DNA from: Closterium sp. NIES-65
Lineage: Eukaryota; Streptophyta; Zygnematophyceae; Desmidiales; Closteriaceae
DNA: 64,000 nt
Direction of reading: 5' to 3'
Assembly (NCBI GenBank): GCA_948144175.1
Contig: CANXME010002186.1
Location: 330,753-394,752 of the forward strand
Shown: one piece after another, positions 9,504 to 21,800 of the stretch
Layout of the letters: every line of letters starts with the position of its first letter
How positions within the stretch are numbered: the first letter of the stretch is position 1
Program-made: the position numbers and the translations under genes
The notes under the pieces: generated by a model
The model's database searches: none
Seen by the model: only the letters and a program-made list of their open reading frames with translations
Told to the model about the DNA's origin: nothing

Positions 9504-12500
9504 TCACGTCAGTTGCCAGATAGACGGGAACGACACGCGGGGGAACTCAGCCTGCAAGCGAGCAATGGCCTGGCAGAAGTCCTTGTCCCCCAGCAAGTCA
9601 GTGCCCGGTTCCTGAGGCACCGTGACCATGGGCTGTATGCACCGCAGGCGCGGGCTGCCACGCAGGAGGGCGGTGAGGAAGGCGATGACTGCCATGGCGT
9701 GGTCGTGATACTCCACGTGGAACTCTTCCAGGCTGGGCGCCTGGAGGATTGGGGGGGGGAAGGAGGAGGGGATGGGATGCCTTTGAGTGATGCAGTTGCT
9801 GGAGTGCATCAGTGGGACAGCGCTGTGAGGAAGGCGATGAACGCCATGGCGTGGTCGTGATACTCGATGTGGAACTCTTCCAGGCTGGGCGCCTGGAGGG
9901 AGAGGAGGGGAGGAGGTAGAGATGCCTTAGATTGATGCAGTTGTTGAACTGCTTGAGAGGAGCAGTGCGGTGAGGAAGGCGATGACTGCCATGGCGTGGT
10001 CGTGATACTCCACTTGGAACCCTTCCAAGCTGGGCGCCTGGGGTGGGGGTGGAGGCGGTGAGGAATGAGTTCAGTAGTGCCCCGCAGAATAGCGGTGAGG
10101 AATGCAATGATGGCCATAGCGTGGTCGTGATACTCCACGTGAAATTCTTTCGAACTGGGCGCCTGGAGAGTCGGGGGGGGGGGGGGGGGGTGGGAGAGGG
10201 TGAGTTTACGGGGTGTGCTCACAAGCGAGTTGACTTTTGAGTCGACTCAAGAGTTTACGGGGTGTGCTCACAAGCGAGCGACTCAAGAGAGGGTGAGTTT
10301 ACGGGGTGTGCTCACAAGCGTGGCAATCACGACGAATGGAGACGGAGGGGCGGAGCAGCTGAAAGTGCAGCAATGGACGCACAATGTACCTGGCCCTCGC
10401 ATCACTGCCCATTTTTGAGAATTCTCAAAAACCAGCTCGTATCACAATGTACCAGACCCTGGCATCACCGCCCATTGCCACTCTGGTATGCAAAAACACA
10501 TACCCTCATGACCTTTGTGTCAGCCAGTGTGGGAATAGTAATGTAGCTGATGGAGCGGCAGAGCAGCAGGAAGCGACGTCCACGGCACCGCAAGCAGCGG
10601 GATTTGAGCCTAAGGCAGCGGGCGGATGGACACTCACCCGAATGACTTTGCTGTTCCCCAGCATGGCACACACGTACCCTGATGACTTTTGTATCGCCTA
10701 GCGTGGCGATCATGACGTAGTAGACGGAGGGGCAGAGCAGCAGGAAGCGCAGCGAGGGCTGCATACCCTACCTGCCCCTTGCAACACCACTGCTCTTTGC
10801 CACTTTGGTGTGCGCACACACACTCACCCTGATAACCGTCCTATCCCCCAGCATGGCACACACATACCCTGATTACTTTGGTTTCCCCTAGTGTGGCGAT
10901 CATAACGTAGTAGACGGAGGGGCAGAGCAGCAGGAACCGCAGTGACGGCAGAGAGGAGAAGAATGCCGTTGCAGTATCAATGGAGGCAACTGTGAGAGGG
11001 TCAATGTAGCAAGTCAGAGACAGCTCCTCGAGAGAAAGTGCGCAGAGATCAAGGATGGCGCGCACCGTGCCCCAACTCCAGTCATCGCCTGTCAGCTGGG
11101 GAAAGGGAGAGGGAGGGCAAGCAGGAACAATGGGAGGCGGCTGTGAGCGGGTCGATGTAGCATGTGAGCGAGAGCTCCTAGACAGAGAGAGCGTTGAGGT
11201 CTAAGATGGCTCGCACTGTGCCCCAACTCCAGTCGCCACCTGTTATCTGGAAGTAGGGAGAAAGGAAGAGTAGCAAGGGGAGGAGGGGTTGATGCAGAAC
11301 GTGAGATACAGCCCGTACAGAGAGTGACCACTGAGAGTGACCACTGAGAGTGACCACTGAGAGTGACCACTGAGAGTGACCACTGAGAGTGACCACTGAG
11401 AGTGACCACTGAGAGTGACCACTGAGAGTGACCACTGAGAGTGACCACTGAGAGTGACCACTGAGAGTGACCAGTGAGAGCAAGAGCACCCCACACATTT
11501 TTTGCAACTCCAATCATCGCCTGCTTATTGCTCCGTTCAGTGTCTGTTGCTTCAAACATGTTGCACAAATTCACAAACAGGCTTAAACTTGACCGTACCT
11601 TGAGCTCGGTGAGTCGGCTGAAAGCATCGGGGTTGGCGTGAAACCGCAAGCCAGCAGCCAGCTCCAGAGACATGCGCCGCAGCCGGCCCCTTTGAGTCGA
11701 ACCAAAGAACAGGCTTGAACCTGACCGTACCTTGAGCTCGGTCAGGCGGCTAAAAGCATCGGGGTTGGCATGAAATTGGAAGCCAGCTGCGAGCTCCAGT
11801 GACATGCGCCTCAGCCGCCCCGACTCGATGCGGATGTCGCCCCACAGCTCGTGCTCCAGCCGCCCCTCCGGCGCCCAGTCCACCTCCAGCTCTAAATCCT
11901 GGCAGTCAGAGGCAACAAAAAGAAGGGGGAGGTGCCTCAGAAGCTTGTGAGAATAAAAAAAAAACCAACTCCGGGTGTTACCAGTGGCAAAAAGACGAAG
12001 CGGGAGGTGCCTCAGAACAAGCTGCCCCTCCGGCGGCCAATCCACCTCTAACTCCAGGCCCTGCCCGTGGCAGCAAGACATACATGAATCCAGGGATCAA
12101 GGTCTCGGGTTCAAAAACTGGGGTTCGGGGTTAAATGGTTAATGTCCAGGGTTCATAGGATAAGTTGAAGGTCTAGGGTTCAAATCTGCAGTTCATTGGG
12201 GTTCAGGGCACGACATACCAAAGAGCTGCACCGTACCTCGAGGTTGGGAGCGTTCAGCCGGAGCAACTCCAGACAAGCATCCTTCCTAGCGGCGCGGTTG
12301 CTGAGCCTCACTTCAAACCTCCTCAACTCAGCACACGGCGCATGCATCAGGTCCAGTGGCCCGATCCCCGAGCACAGCAGCAGCGTCAGCTCCTGCAGCC
12401 GCGGGCAGCAGGCTAATAAATCCCCCACCATGTCCCCCGCCACCACTGCTTTAGCGAGGGTCAGGTGGGTGAGAGAGGCGAAGGGCGAGCAGCGGTGGAG

Positions 12501-14661
12501 TGTGGAGACGCAGTCAAAGACGGCGTTCTCGAGGTACAGCTGGCGCAGGTTGCGGCAGCGCGACGCGTGCTCCAGCTTCCACTCCTGCGGTTGCTCCTCC
12601 ACTTCTTCATCTTCCTCTGCCGCTGCCGCTGCTGCTGCCCGCTGGTGGGCACGGGATAAGTTGACGTGGTAGGGTGGTTGGGGGAGCCTTGCGGCAGTGC
12701 CAGCAGCAGCAGCAGCAGCACCGTCCCTGCTACCACCACTGCCGCCACCGCCACCGCCGCCGCTGCCACTGCCGCCGTTGTCAGCGCTGTCGCTGCTGCT
12801 TCGATCAATAGTACCGCCGTTATCAAAGCCATGGCTCTGCCTTTCACTCTCTCCTTGTCTGGACCCAGCAGCAACAGGAGCACTGGTGGTGGCACTGGCG
12901 CTAGCATCAGTGCCGTTTCTTCTAGCTGCTGCTGGCAGATCTACAGGTGCAGAGGGAGGAGCCGCGGCAGCAGCAGCAGCAGAGCCGGCAGCAGCGGCGG
13001 CAGCAGCAGCAGCAGCAGCAGCAGCGATGGCGGCAGCGTGGGCCTGGGCATGGTGTATGGCGGCGTCTGCTGTGCCGTCCACGAGAGTGAGCTCTTCTAG
13101 AGAGTCCCTGCACGCCAGGCACCACGTCATCACCGCTAGCTCCTGGAGAGCGGGGAGGGAGGGTGGGGGGAAGATGAGGGGAAGGTGGGGGATAAGGTCG
13201 GGTGAATGTGGGAGGGAAAGCAGGTGCGCTCTTCTAGGGAGTCGCGACACGCCAGGCACCACGTCATCACCGCTAGCTCCTGGATGGGGAGGGGGAGAGG
13301 GGTGAGGGACAGTGGGGGGACGTGGGAGGACGGTGAGTCGAAGGTAGGTTAAGAAGGTGGTTCTGAGCTATAATAATGCTTTTGAGCTATAATAATGCTT
13401 TTGAGCTATAATAATGATTTTGAGCTATAATAATGCTTTTGAGCTATAAGAATGCTTTTGAGCTTTAATAATGCTTTTGAGCTGAGTACTGAAGGTGATT
13501 GTAGCTGAGAGCCCACTGAAGCTCAACGCTGCTCACCAGCAAGGGGGCGAGGCGGGGCGAGCACACCTGGAAGGGGTCGAGGCGGGGCGAGCACACCTGG
13601 AAGGGGTCGGAGGCGGGCGGAGCTTCGACGTAGAGCGAGGTGACGGCGGCCGTGGCCTGCAGCAGCGCCTGCGTGATGCCCCTCTCCGCCGCCTCCCTGT
13701 GGGGGAAGTCCTCCGCCAGGAACACCAGCGCCCCGCCCACCCGCACCACGCGCTGGGGGAGGGGAGATGGGGGGGGGGGGGACGGGGAGAGGGAGAGGAG
13801 GGGAGAGGGGAGGGGGGAAGAGGGGGAGGGGGGGTGGGGTTTTGTGGGAAAGGGTGCGTGTGGGAAGGGAAGGGATCCGAGCGAGCACGTGCCGCATTGC
13901 TGCGCTAGTAAAGCGTTCTTTCAAGAAATATGGTTGTTTCTCACCCGGAGATACGAGCAGGTGGAGCGGAAGGCGACGAGGCTTTTGGCATGCACGATGA
14001 ACGACGCGATCTTGCCGCACAGGCTGTCGGGCAGCAGCTCGAAATACCCGCAACCCCTCCAACGTCGCGCTGCTCCGCGCCCAGGTCTCCCAGTGTCCCG
14101 CGCGCGCGGCTGCTGCGCGACGTCAAAACCCGCGGAGTCTGCTACCGCGGAGTCTGCTACCGCGCAGTCTGCTCCCGCGGAGTCTGCTCTCGCGGAGTCC
14201 TCCCCCGAACACGGCGGAGCGCTTCGCATCAAGGTGCGGTCAGGGGAAGCGGCATCGTTCCGAGGAGAGCCCCCCTTGAGACCCTCCGGATGATCGCCGC
14301 CGTCCATCGCGAGGTCTACAGGACCGTCGTCTGCCCGATTGAACGGCTGAGATCTATCCGCGACCGGTTGAGCCTGAAATCGGAGGTACACTGCGGGAGA
14401 TTGGAAATCAACGAGCGGTTCGCGTCCGGGATGGTGATGGTGATGATAACCCGATGGATGCGCGGCGTCGCCGTCATCGGTAACGCGATCGCAAAAAGTA
14501 GCGGCGACAGCGTCGCAATCATCGGTAACCCAATCGCGAAAGGGAGCGGCTCTCGAACGAGACTCGGTACTCCTTGAAGCCCTACTCGTGGTAGTTCCCA
14601 CATCGGCTCCTCCTGGAAGGTAGTTAGGATCCTCTGGCGGAGGGTCTAAGTTTAAGTCCAT
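9504..14661 (-). CDS. F-box / leucine-rich-repeat protein, 6 exons, 803 aa
   Basis: Exons in coding order: 14661-13945, 13752-13597, 13142-12237, 11898-11731, 11095-10868, 9740-9504. All join in phase 0 at GT-AG sites and total 2,412 nt. Exon 1 has a long disordered N-terminus and ends in an F-box (ELLPDSLCGKIASFI, then KSLVAFRSTCSYLR; residues about 206-239), the region that binds SKP1 in SCF ubiquitin ligases. Exons 3-6 encode irregular leucine-rich repeats (LTHLTLAKAV, LQELTLLLCSG, LRRFEV, LEELSLTCY, LRFLLLCPSV), the usual substrate-recognition part. Low-complexity Ala/Ser/Gly tracts lie inside exon 3 (about 12590-13030). Diverged copies of exon edges flank exons 3, 4, 5 and 6, so splice choice may vary. 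Function as a ubiquitin-ligase adaptor follows from the family; the substrate is unknown. Confidence 0.8.
9829..10166 (-). repeat. three partial upstream copies of F-box exon 6
   Basis: Blocks at about 9829-9896, 9971-10041 and 10094-10166 each encode a version of APSLEEFHVEYHDHAM-AFLTA and start with an intact splice acceptor before GCGCCC. The full-length copy at 9740-9504 carries the stop. Each block could act as an alternative or decoy 3' splice site. Confidence 0.8.
10230..10257. repeat. junction palindrome, GTCGAC centre, inside a tandem repeat
   Basis: ACTTTTGAGTCGACTCAAGAGT is centred on GTCGAC 10241-10246. It lies between copies of a roughly 28-bp unit (GAGTTTACGGGGTGTGCTCA) at 10203, 10252 and about 10296. 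Confidence 0.7.
10412..10431. repeat. junction palindrome, AATT centre
   Basis: TTTTTGAGAATTCTCAAAAA is a perfect 20-bp palindrome. It is flanked by a diverged direct repeat of about 34 bp (10379-10412 and 10443-10476; both contain CACAATGTACC and GCATCAC). Confidence 0.85.
10500..10760 (-). repeat. two partial copies of F-box exon 5
   Basis: Reverse-strand blocks encode SLRFLLLCPSVYYVMIATLG (about 10760-10680) and a more diverged RFLLLCRSISYITIPTLA (about 10590-10500). Each ends in a GTACG or GTATG donor-like site, as the used exon does at 10868. Confidence 0.7.
11325..11476. repeat. 13-bp minisatellite in an F-box intron
   Basis: About 11 perfect units of ACTGAGAGTGACC. It lies between exon 4 and exon 5. 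Confidence 0.9.
11590..11700 (-). repeat. partial copy of F-box exon 4
   Basis: It encodes LRRMSLELAAGLRFHANPDA and keeps the GTACGG donor, but it lacks the 5' half and acceptor of the exon at 11898-11731. A copy of the acceptor side of the same exon lies separately at about 12010-12085. Confidence 0.75.
13230..13285 (-). repeat. copy of the 5' edge of F-box exon 3
   Basis: It repeats the acceptor plus the first ~45 coding bases (CTAGCTCCTGG, CACCACGTCATCACCG) of the exon that starts at 13142. Confidence 0.75.
13358..13487. repeat. 19-bp AT-rich minisatellite
   Basis: About seven units of GAGCTATAATAATGCTTTT. It is in the intron between F-box exons 2 and 3. Confidence 0.9.
13559..13610 (-). 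repeat. 30-bp tandem duplication across the F-box exon 2 donor
   Basis: The unit GCACACCTGGAAGGGGTCG repeats with a 30-bp period, giving two identical CCAG|GTGTGC donors 30 bp apart. Using either one would keep the frame and add or drop ten residues. Confidence 0.75.
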
Positions 14662-15513
14662 GAGAGCTAACGAACGGTTACTAGTTAAGTTAAAGCCAGC
14701 ACCGCAATACGAAGACCATGAGACAAAGGTATCGGGTGGGATGCCACTAGGTGTACAACCACGAATTGAAGGAGAGCAAGAGGAACCGAGCTACGGTGGT
14801 GGCGGTCGAGATGAGATGGTAAAGCAAGCATCGAGTCTGCGACTAGGGAGTGACGAGAAGACGATATGGTAGGATAAGTGCTGGAGTGCACGCAAATTAA
14901 ATACGGTCTAGAACGGTTCAATCAGTCTAGTCAGGAGCAGAACAGTCTTGCTGGGATGAACTGTACTGTAGGAAGCTCCTTCCACCACTTGATCCACTGG
15001 AAGTCGATGACGACACGACACCCCCCCAGCTCGTCCCTGTTCCCTGCTTGCAGGGGAATCCACAGTGCAGATTCCACTGCACCCTCCACGCCATGGCCCA
15101 TGATGCTGAACGCGATGGTGTGGCGGCGCCCAAGGTGCACGTGTGGCTCCCGCGAGTGAAAGTGAAAGTGGCGATTCGCGAAACCGAAGGGACGTGAAAT
15201 GGAAGTGAACAGCGACCAAGTGAATGAACAAGAAAAGTGCCACCTTAGAAGGATGATCCGCTTTGACATTAGAACTGAACAGATGCAAATGCTGTTCTAA
15301 GCGGTTGTAACAAAATGAATGTTCTTTCCCATTGTAGAAAGTGAGACATCAAGGTTCAAGTCCTTTCCTTGGACCCCTTTCCACATACCAGTTCTGTATG
15401 AATTTATGCGATTACATCTTATTATGCTTCCATGATATATGCCAGTGTGAGTGAAGAGTGGAAACTGAACATACGGTAGAATCAGATTCCCTAAGTATGG
15501 ATGGAGTAACATC
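14662..15513. other. spacer between the VPS50 3' end and the F-box 5' end
   Basis: It holds the F-box promoter and the VPS50 3' UTR. Apart from the doubtful open frame listed at 14931-15269 I see no gene. Confidence 0.4.
14931..15269 (-). CDS. unrecognised open frame, possibly an orphan exon
   Basis: A 112-codon frame with an ATG at 15269. Its second half (GRRHTIAFSIMGHGVEGAVE, then a segment ending DFQWIKWWKELP) has protein-like composition, while the first half does not. No partner exons are visible. It could be an exon of a small gene, a gene fragment, or chance. I assign no function. Confidence 0.25.
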   Translation of the reverse strand: MSKRIILLRWHFSCSFTWSLFTSISRPFGFANRHFHFHSREPHVHLGRRHTIAFSIMGHGVEGAVESALWIPLQAGNRDELGGCRVVIDFQWIKWWKELPTVQFIPARLFCS

Positions 15514-18500
15514 TCAAGACAGATCACCTGTATCAATCTTCTTAATAATCTCAAACTTGTTTTTCAGTTTCCAGTTGCCGCCATTAGCAGCCATCACCAC
15601 CAATGCTATCACCTGCGCTTTCGTGTATTCCTGCACGATCAACAAAAATCAAACGCAGTACAAGGTCAATCGATAAACACGACGGGAAACTATCCTTGAC
15701 AATGTCACAAATGTATCACGGTATGAGTAGAAAGCACATTTTCTCGTAAGTACAGTGCGTGGAGAAGATATGACGATGAAGAAGCTACGATGGGATGGGC
15801 AGTGGGCAGGGCAGGGTACTCACCGGATGTGCTCGCACCCAGTCAATGATCTGACTCTCACTCAAGTAGAATGCCTGCACACGCACCCACAACCACACAA
15901 TGCGCGCTTGACGCAATGGTCTGAGACGAATGAGGTCGAACAGATACGTTTGCCAAGAAGCCAGTGCCAACGCTGTGAAAAACCCCTTTTTTTCATCACA
16001 ACATTCATTGTCCACGCAGCAAGCAGCCAGCAGCGTGAGCGTGGCGAGCGGGGCAAGAGGGGTGGGCAAAGCGAGCAGAGGGAGAGGGGCGAACTCGGCA
16101 AGCGGGGCGAGCAGTGCTAGCGGGGCGGGGAGGCCGAGCAAGGAGAGCAGACCTTGATGTAGTTTTTGACGAGCTGGAGCCCCTTGACTGCCCCCCGCCC
16201 CACTATGGGCTGCAGACTTCAGAGTCGACTAAAAAAAAGGTGACTTTCGAGTCGACTTAAAGGCCACCACGGCTAGGCGAGCAGGGCGAGCAGAGGAAAC
16301 ACACCTTGATGTAGTTGTCGACGAGCTGCAGCCCCTTGACTGCCCCCCGCCCCACTATGGGCTGCAACCCCTGCACCAGCACCTGCGGATGATGATACGG
16401 GCATGGAGCATGGGTGGGGAACAGGAGGGGTTGAATGAATCCAAAGTAAATGGGCAAAGCAGGACGACTGGGAGCAGCAGGCGTGATGAGAAACGGGAGG
16501 GAAAAAAATGGCTTGAGTAACTCTTTTGATGCTGTTTCAAAGTGAGACACGGGGAGAGACCTGACTCGACATGAAAAATCCACCTGAAGGTTAAGTGATA
16601 TGAGAAATCACCTGAAGCTCAAGCGACATGGAAATTTGCCGAAACGGTCAAGTGACACAGGTTATTGCCTGAAGGACGAGTGACATAGAAACTCACTTGA
16701 AGTCAAGGGACGTGGAAATTTACCTGAAGGTCAAGGGACATGAGAAATCACCTGGAGGTCAAGTGACATGAGAAATCACCTGAAGGTCAAGGGACATGAG
16801 GGCACGGCCATTGCTGTTGCACTTCTTGACCCGGCAGATGCCATCCAGCATGACGTCACAGAGCTCGTCCAGGCCATATGCCACCAGCTGGTCCTGCACC
16901 TGCATGCATGCATGCATTCATGGATGGACAAGTGAGCATGCATGCATGGGGGTTACAGGTGAGTGCTTGACGACTAGGAAAATTCCTTGAGCAGATGCCG
17001 TGGAGCATGACATCACAGTGCTCGTCCAGGCCGTATGAGACTAGCTGGTCCTGCACCTGCATGCGTGTACGCATGGGATGAGAGAGATGTGCGTGCATGA
17101 AGGTTACAGGTGACTGCTGACATCACAGAGCTCGTCCAGGCCATAAGCGACGAGCTGGTCCTGCACCTGCACACATGCATGGATGTATGGCAAACATATC
17201 CACACATGGATGCGTGCACGAGGAGAGGGCAGGCAGTGTGCGTGAGATTGAGCCACGAGATTGTCTGACTTGTAAAGCCTGATATGGCGTGCCGTGAGAT
17301 AAGAGTGAGGCTTGAGTGAAAAACTTAGGGGCATCTAACCTGGAAGAGGGCATGAGGAAAGTCTGACCTGTCGAGGCGCTCCAGACTGCCCCAAGCGGTG
17401 GGCGAAAAGGCGGAACTCGGCTACCAGATTCTCCACATAGCTGATTGGTCGCAGGGAGGATGGTGGGGATGAAGATGATGGTTCTTGATACACTGGTGCG
17501 CATGAATCCCTTATAAGAAAACAGAAAACCTCATGCAAACTTCCGAGCATGTAAAAATCTGCTCCGCAAGACATCCGCGTGAAGTGAGGCAATTTTCGAG
17601 GCGCCTAAAAATTCGTGTTCACGGAGATCCTACAAAACCTTCTCATCGCATGCGATGCAAAAACACCCCTGCGCCTCACATGTTGTGCTGTGTGCCAATG
17701 TCAACCGGCTCCCAGTTGACAGCAGCGATGCGGTCCGCCGTGCCTGCTATGTTGAGCAGCAGCTTGACGAGGGTTCGCAGCACGTGCTCCCACAGGTCTG
17801 GTACTGCGTCCAGCTGAGGACGGAAGGAAAGGAAGGGGAATAAAGGAAGGGGGTAATTCCAGGGGGGAAAGGTAGGGTACCAAGAAACCATGATGAGCAG
17901 CAGCTTCATGAGCTCCCACAGGTTTGGTAGGTACTGCGCCCAGCTGAGGAGAGGGGGGAGGCAGGAGGAGAGGGACGAGGGGGTTGAGGGGGGTTGATTC
18001 GAAGAATATAGGATGGTGTGATCAGGACGATGCTGGGCAGCAGCTGGACGCAGTACCATACCTGCAGGATGTGCTCTCACGTGCGTCCAGCTGGTTGGTG
18101 TTTTTGAATTCTGAGAATTCTAGCTGAGAATTCTCAAAAACACCCTGCAGGATGTGCTCTCACGTGCGTCCAGCTGGAGCTGACGGGGAGTGAATGTCGG
18201 TGGGAAAGGCCAAAAGGGCTTTTGAGGCGCCTCAGAAGTCATAGCAAGAGTGGTTGCAAGGCCGAGAATGGGAGTACAGACAGGGCAATGAGCAACGAGC
18301 AGTAGCTTCAGCAGCGGGAGCAGCAGATGCATATGGACAGACAGACGGGTACACAGGTGGGCAGAGAGGGCGGGCAGATGGGCAGACAGTCGGGCAGACA
18401 GGTGGGCGGAGAGGCGGGCAAACGAGCGGGAGACAGAGGGGCAGAGAGACGGGGGGAACAGCGGGCAGAGAGACGGGGGGAGAGATAGACACCCACCGTG

Positions 18501-18704
18501 CAGGCATAGAAGACATCCATGGCAGTCCAGGTGGGCGGGGCGAGCAAGGACAGGTTCGAGGCTGAACGGGTGGACCAAGTGACAGAGACATACTTTGGGT
18601 CGACTCATCACAGCAGGCACCCATAGAAGTTTATGGCAGTCCATGCAGGCGTGTTCTGAGTTTACTTAAAGCCCACCAGCAGAGAGAAAGACAGGCAGAC
18701 ATGC

Positions 18705-18803
<99 letters not shown>

Positions 18804-21800
18804 AAGCACCTACCGTGCGCGCATAGAAGACATCCATGGAGGTCCAGGCAGGCGGGGCGAGCAGCGACTGGAAGCGCGGCTTGGTCTGCCGCAGCATGTC
18901 CGTTAGCCACATCAGCGACTCCATCGCCACACAGCGCTCCTGGGGAGAGCATTGCATGGGATTGGATGGGAGTTGGAATTCATAGAGATAGAGATAGAGA
19001 TACGGGAGGAATGCATGAGCGAAATTGAGGCTTGGTCTGCCGCAGCATGTCCGTTAGCCACATTAGCGACTCCATCGCCACACAGCGCTCCTGGAGAGGG
19101 ATCAGAGGCACATATATGATGTTTGTAAGCCAGATGAGGGACTCCATCGCCACACACACAGCGCTCCTGGAAAAGGAACATGGAAAGAAGGAGATGCAGG
19201 TTGAGCAGTGGAGAATGGCGCCTGTGCTTGTTGTGACATGTCTGCGAGTGGATGAGTAATTCCATGACATTACTTGTGAAGAAGGCTAAGCAGTGGAAGG
19301 AGATAGCTGCAGTGCCCCCGCACACTCACCTTAAGTCCGAACATGTTTGAAGAAGAGACCAGTACGTTGTTTGAACCGCCCCCTGCCAAGCTGCCACTGC
19401 TGCTCCCACCGCCAATCACCCCCCCCACCGCCTCCACTGCTGCTGCTGCAGCCGCGGCAGCTGCTTCTCCCAGCGCTGCTGCTGCCGCTGCGCCAGTCAC
19501 GGAGGGAGTGCCGGTGGGGGAGAGGGACGAGATGGGCTTGTTGCGCGCGTCGTCCAATCCCTGCGCGACACGTGCCAGTGTGGTGCGCAGCTTAGGGGTC
19601 AGCACTGTGGGAGAGGGGGAGTGTGGTTGGAAGGAGTGGGGGAGAGATGGAGGGCCGGTGGGGGAGAGGGACGAGATGGGCCGGTTGTGCACGTCGTCCA
19701 ATCGCTGTGCGACACGTGCCAGTGTGGCGCGCAGCTTGAGGGTCAGCACTGGCCCCTGGGGAGGAGTTAGAGTGTGGTAAGGGGTGGGGGAGCAGTGGGT
19801 GGGGCAGGAGAAAGGTGATGAGAAAGAGAGGGATGAACACTGGTGGGGCAAGAGGGGCCTATAGAGGTGGAGGAGGGGAGGGAAGAGGCGAATAGGCTGC
19901 CCCAGACATATGAATAGGCATGTGATTAGGCATGTGCACGGAGAGTATGTGACACAGACATGTTGAAGAGCACTCACGGGCGGCAGCAGCAGGGTCGGAG
20001 GAGCGCAGTGTGCTAACGGCATCGGGGCTGCCAAACAGCCGAAAGACCGTCACGAGGTAGAGGTCAAACAGCTGGCACAAACCCTGGTAGATGTGTGTGT
20101 GGTGGGAAGGAGGGTTGATTCAGAATTTCGATCTCGGAACACTGTCACGAGGCGGATGGTAAACAGCTGACACAGGGCCTGGTACATGGGTGTGTGTGGT
20201 GTGTGGGTGGGGGGCATATGTGTGCATGGGGGGGAAGTTAGTAGACTGTCATGAGGTACAAGTCAGACAACTGGCACAGACCCTGGTGTGTGTGTGTGTG
20301 TCATGGGGGAAGAGGCGCAGACACATGCAGGAGGAATGGATCAGAGCCTGTCCAAAGGTAGTGCCCGAACAACTGGCACAGACCCTGGCGGGGTGGGTGT
20401 GGGTAGTGTGTGTGAAAGGTAGGCAGGACAGTGCCAAAAGAGCGATTGAAGGAAGGGGGCAGGCAGTTGTACACAGTCACGAGTTTAGGGCACAGATGAA
20501 GGCATTATTGAATTGAAGCAGCTGATAAAGAAAGCCCCTGGTAGCTGCGCGGACAAGAGGTGAAGGAAGGAGGCAGCGAGCAAGGGATGGGAGCAGAGAG
20601 AGTGAGGGAGGAGGGAAGGAAATGAAGCACTGAGGGGACTTACAGCGAAGATCCCAGAAGCGATAGGAGGCAGCAGCCCCATGAGGCGCGTGTAGCGGTC
20701 CATGAGCCTGAGGGGTTGAGAGGGGCGGTCACAGGGGAAAAGGGAGAAGTACACAAAAGCAGCAAGGGTGACTTTCGAGTCAAACCAACCGCAGAAGTCC
20801 CATGAGGCGAGTGTAGCGGTCCATGAGCCTGAGGGGTTGAGAGGGGGACAGAGGGGCGGCCACAGGGGAAGAGGAGCACAGGAGCACATGAAAGCAGCAG
20901 CATAATGATAACACACAGCTGCTGATATCTGAAGGAGGGACATGTGCAGCCCCAGACCTGACGATAAGAGACCGACCCCAGCAGCCACACACCTGATGAC
21001 CGTGAGAGCAGCGCCAGTGAGTGCCAGGCCCGTATCCAGCCCGCCTCTCCCCCCCACATCCCCACCTCCATCCTCCGACCTCCGCCTTCCCCTACCCGCC
21101 AGCACAGCCGCCGACACCCCCACCTCCTCCTCGTCTATATAATCCGCCATAAGCTCCTCCCTCTCGTCCTCGTCTTCCTCTCCCTCCCCTACCCCCTCCC
21201 CATCCGCACTGACCCTGCCCCTCACTCCTGCTCCCCTCGCTGGGGCTTGGCTCCGGTTTCCTCGGCACGCTCTGTCTGACTCTGCTCGCCCCCCTGGCAG
21301 AATCCGTCCCTGTGGGTTCCCTGCTTGCCCTCTGCTGCTCCCGTCTCCACCTTCCCTCGTCCCTGCTGCTGCCCCTGATGCTGACGCTGCAGCGCCACCA
21401 GATGCAGCTCCTGCTCCTCCTTCCCTGCCCCCCGTCCCTCCGCCACCACTCCCGCTGCTGCTCCTTTCACCGCCCTCCGCCCTCTCCCCTCCCTCCCTCC
21501 CCTCCGCTGCCTCCTCCTCCCCTGCCTCCACTGCTGCAAATGGGTTTCCTCGTTCCAACCACTCCCGGAAATCCCGCCTCTCCTTCGCTCCCTCACCACC
21601 CGAACTCACATCCTCTGCTCCCCCACTCTCCCTACCCCCTACAGAATTGGAGGACGACTGGGTGGAGAGGACAAAGGAGGAGGCGGAGGAAGAGGAGGAG
21701 GGGGCGGAGGAGGTGGTGAGGCTGATGAGTCTGAGCGTGTGGATGGTCTCTGGTGGTAGGCGCTGCCACGTCTCTCGTTCCAGGATCATCTTGAGCACCT

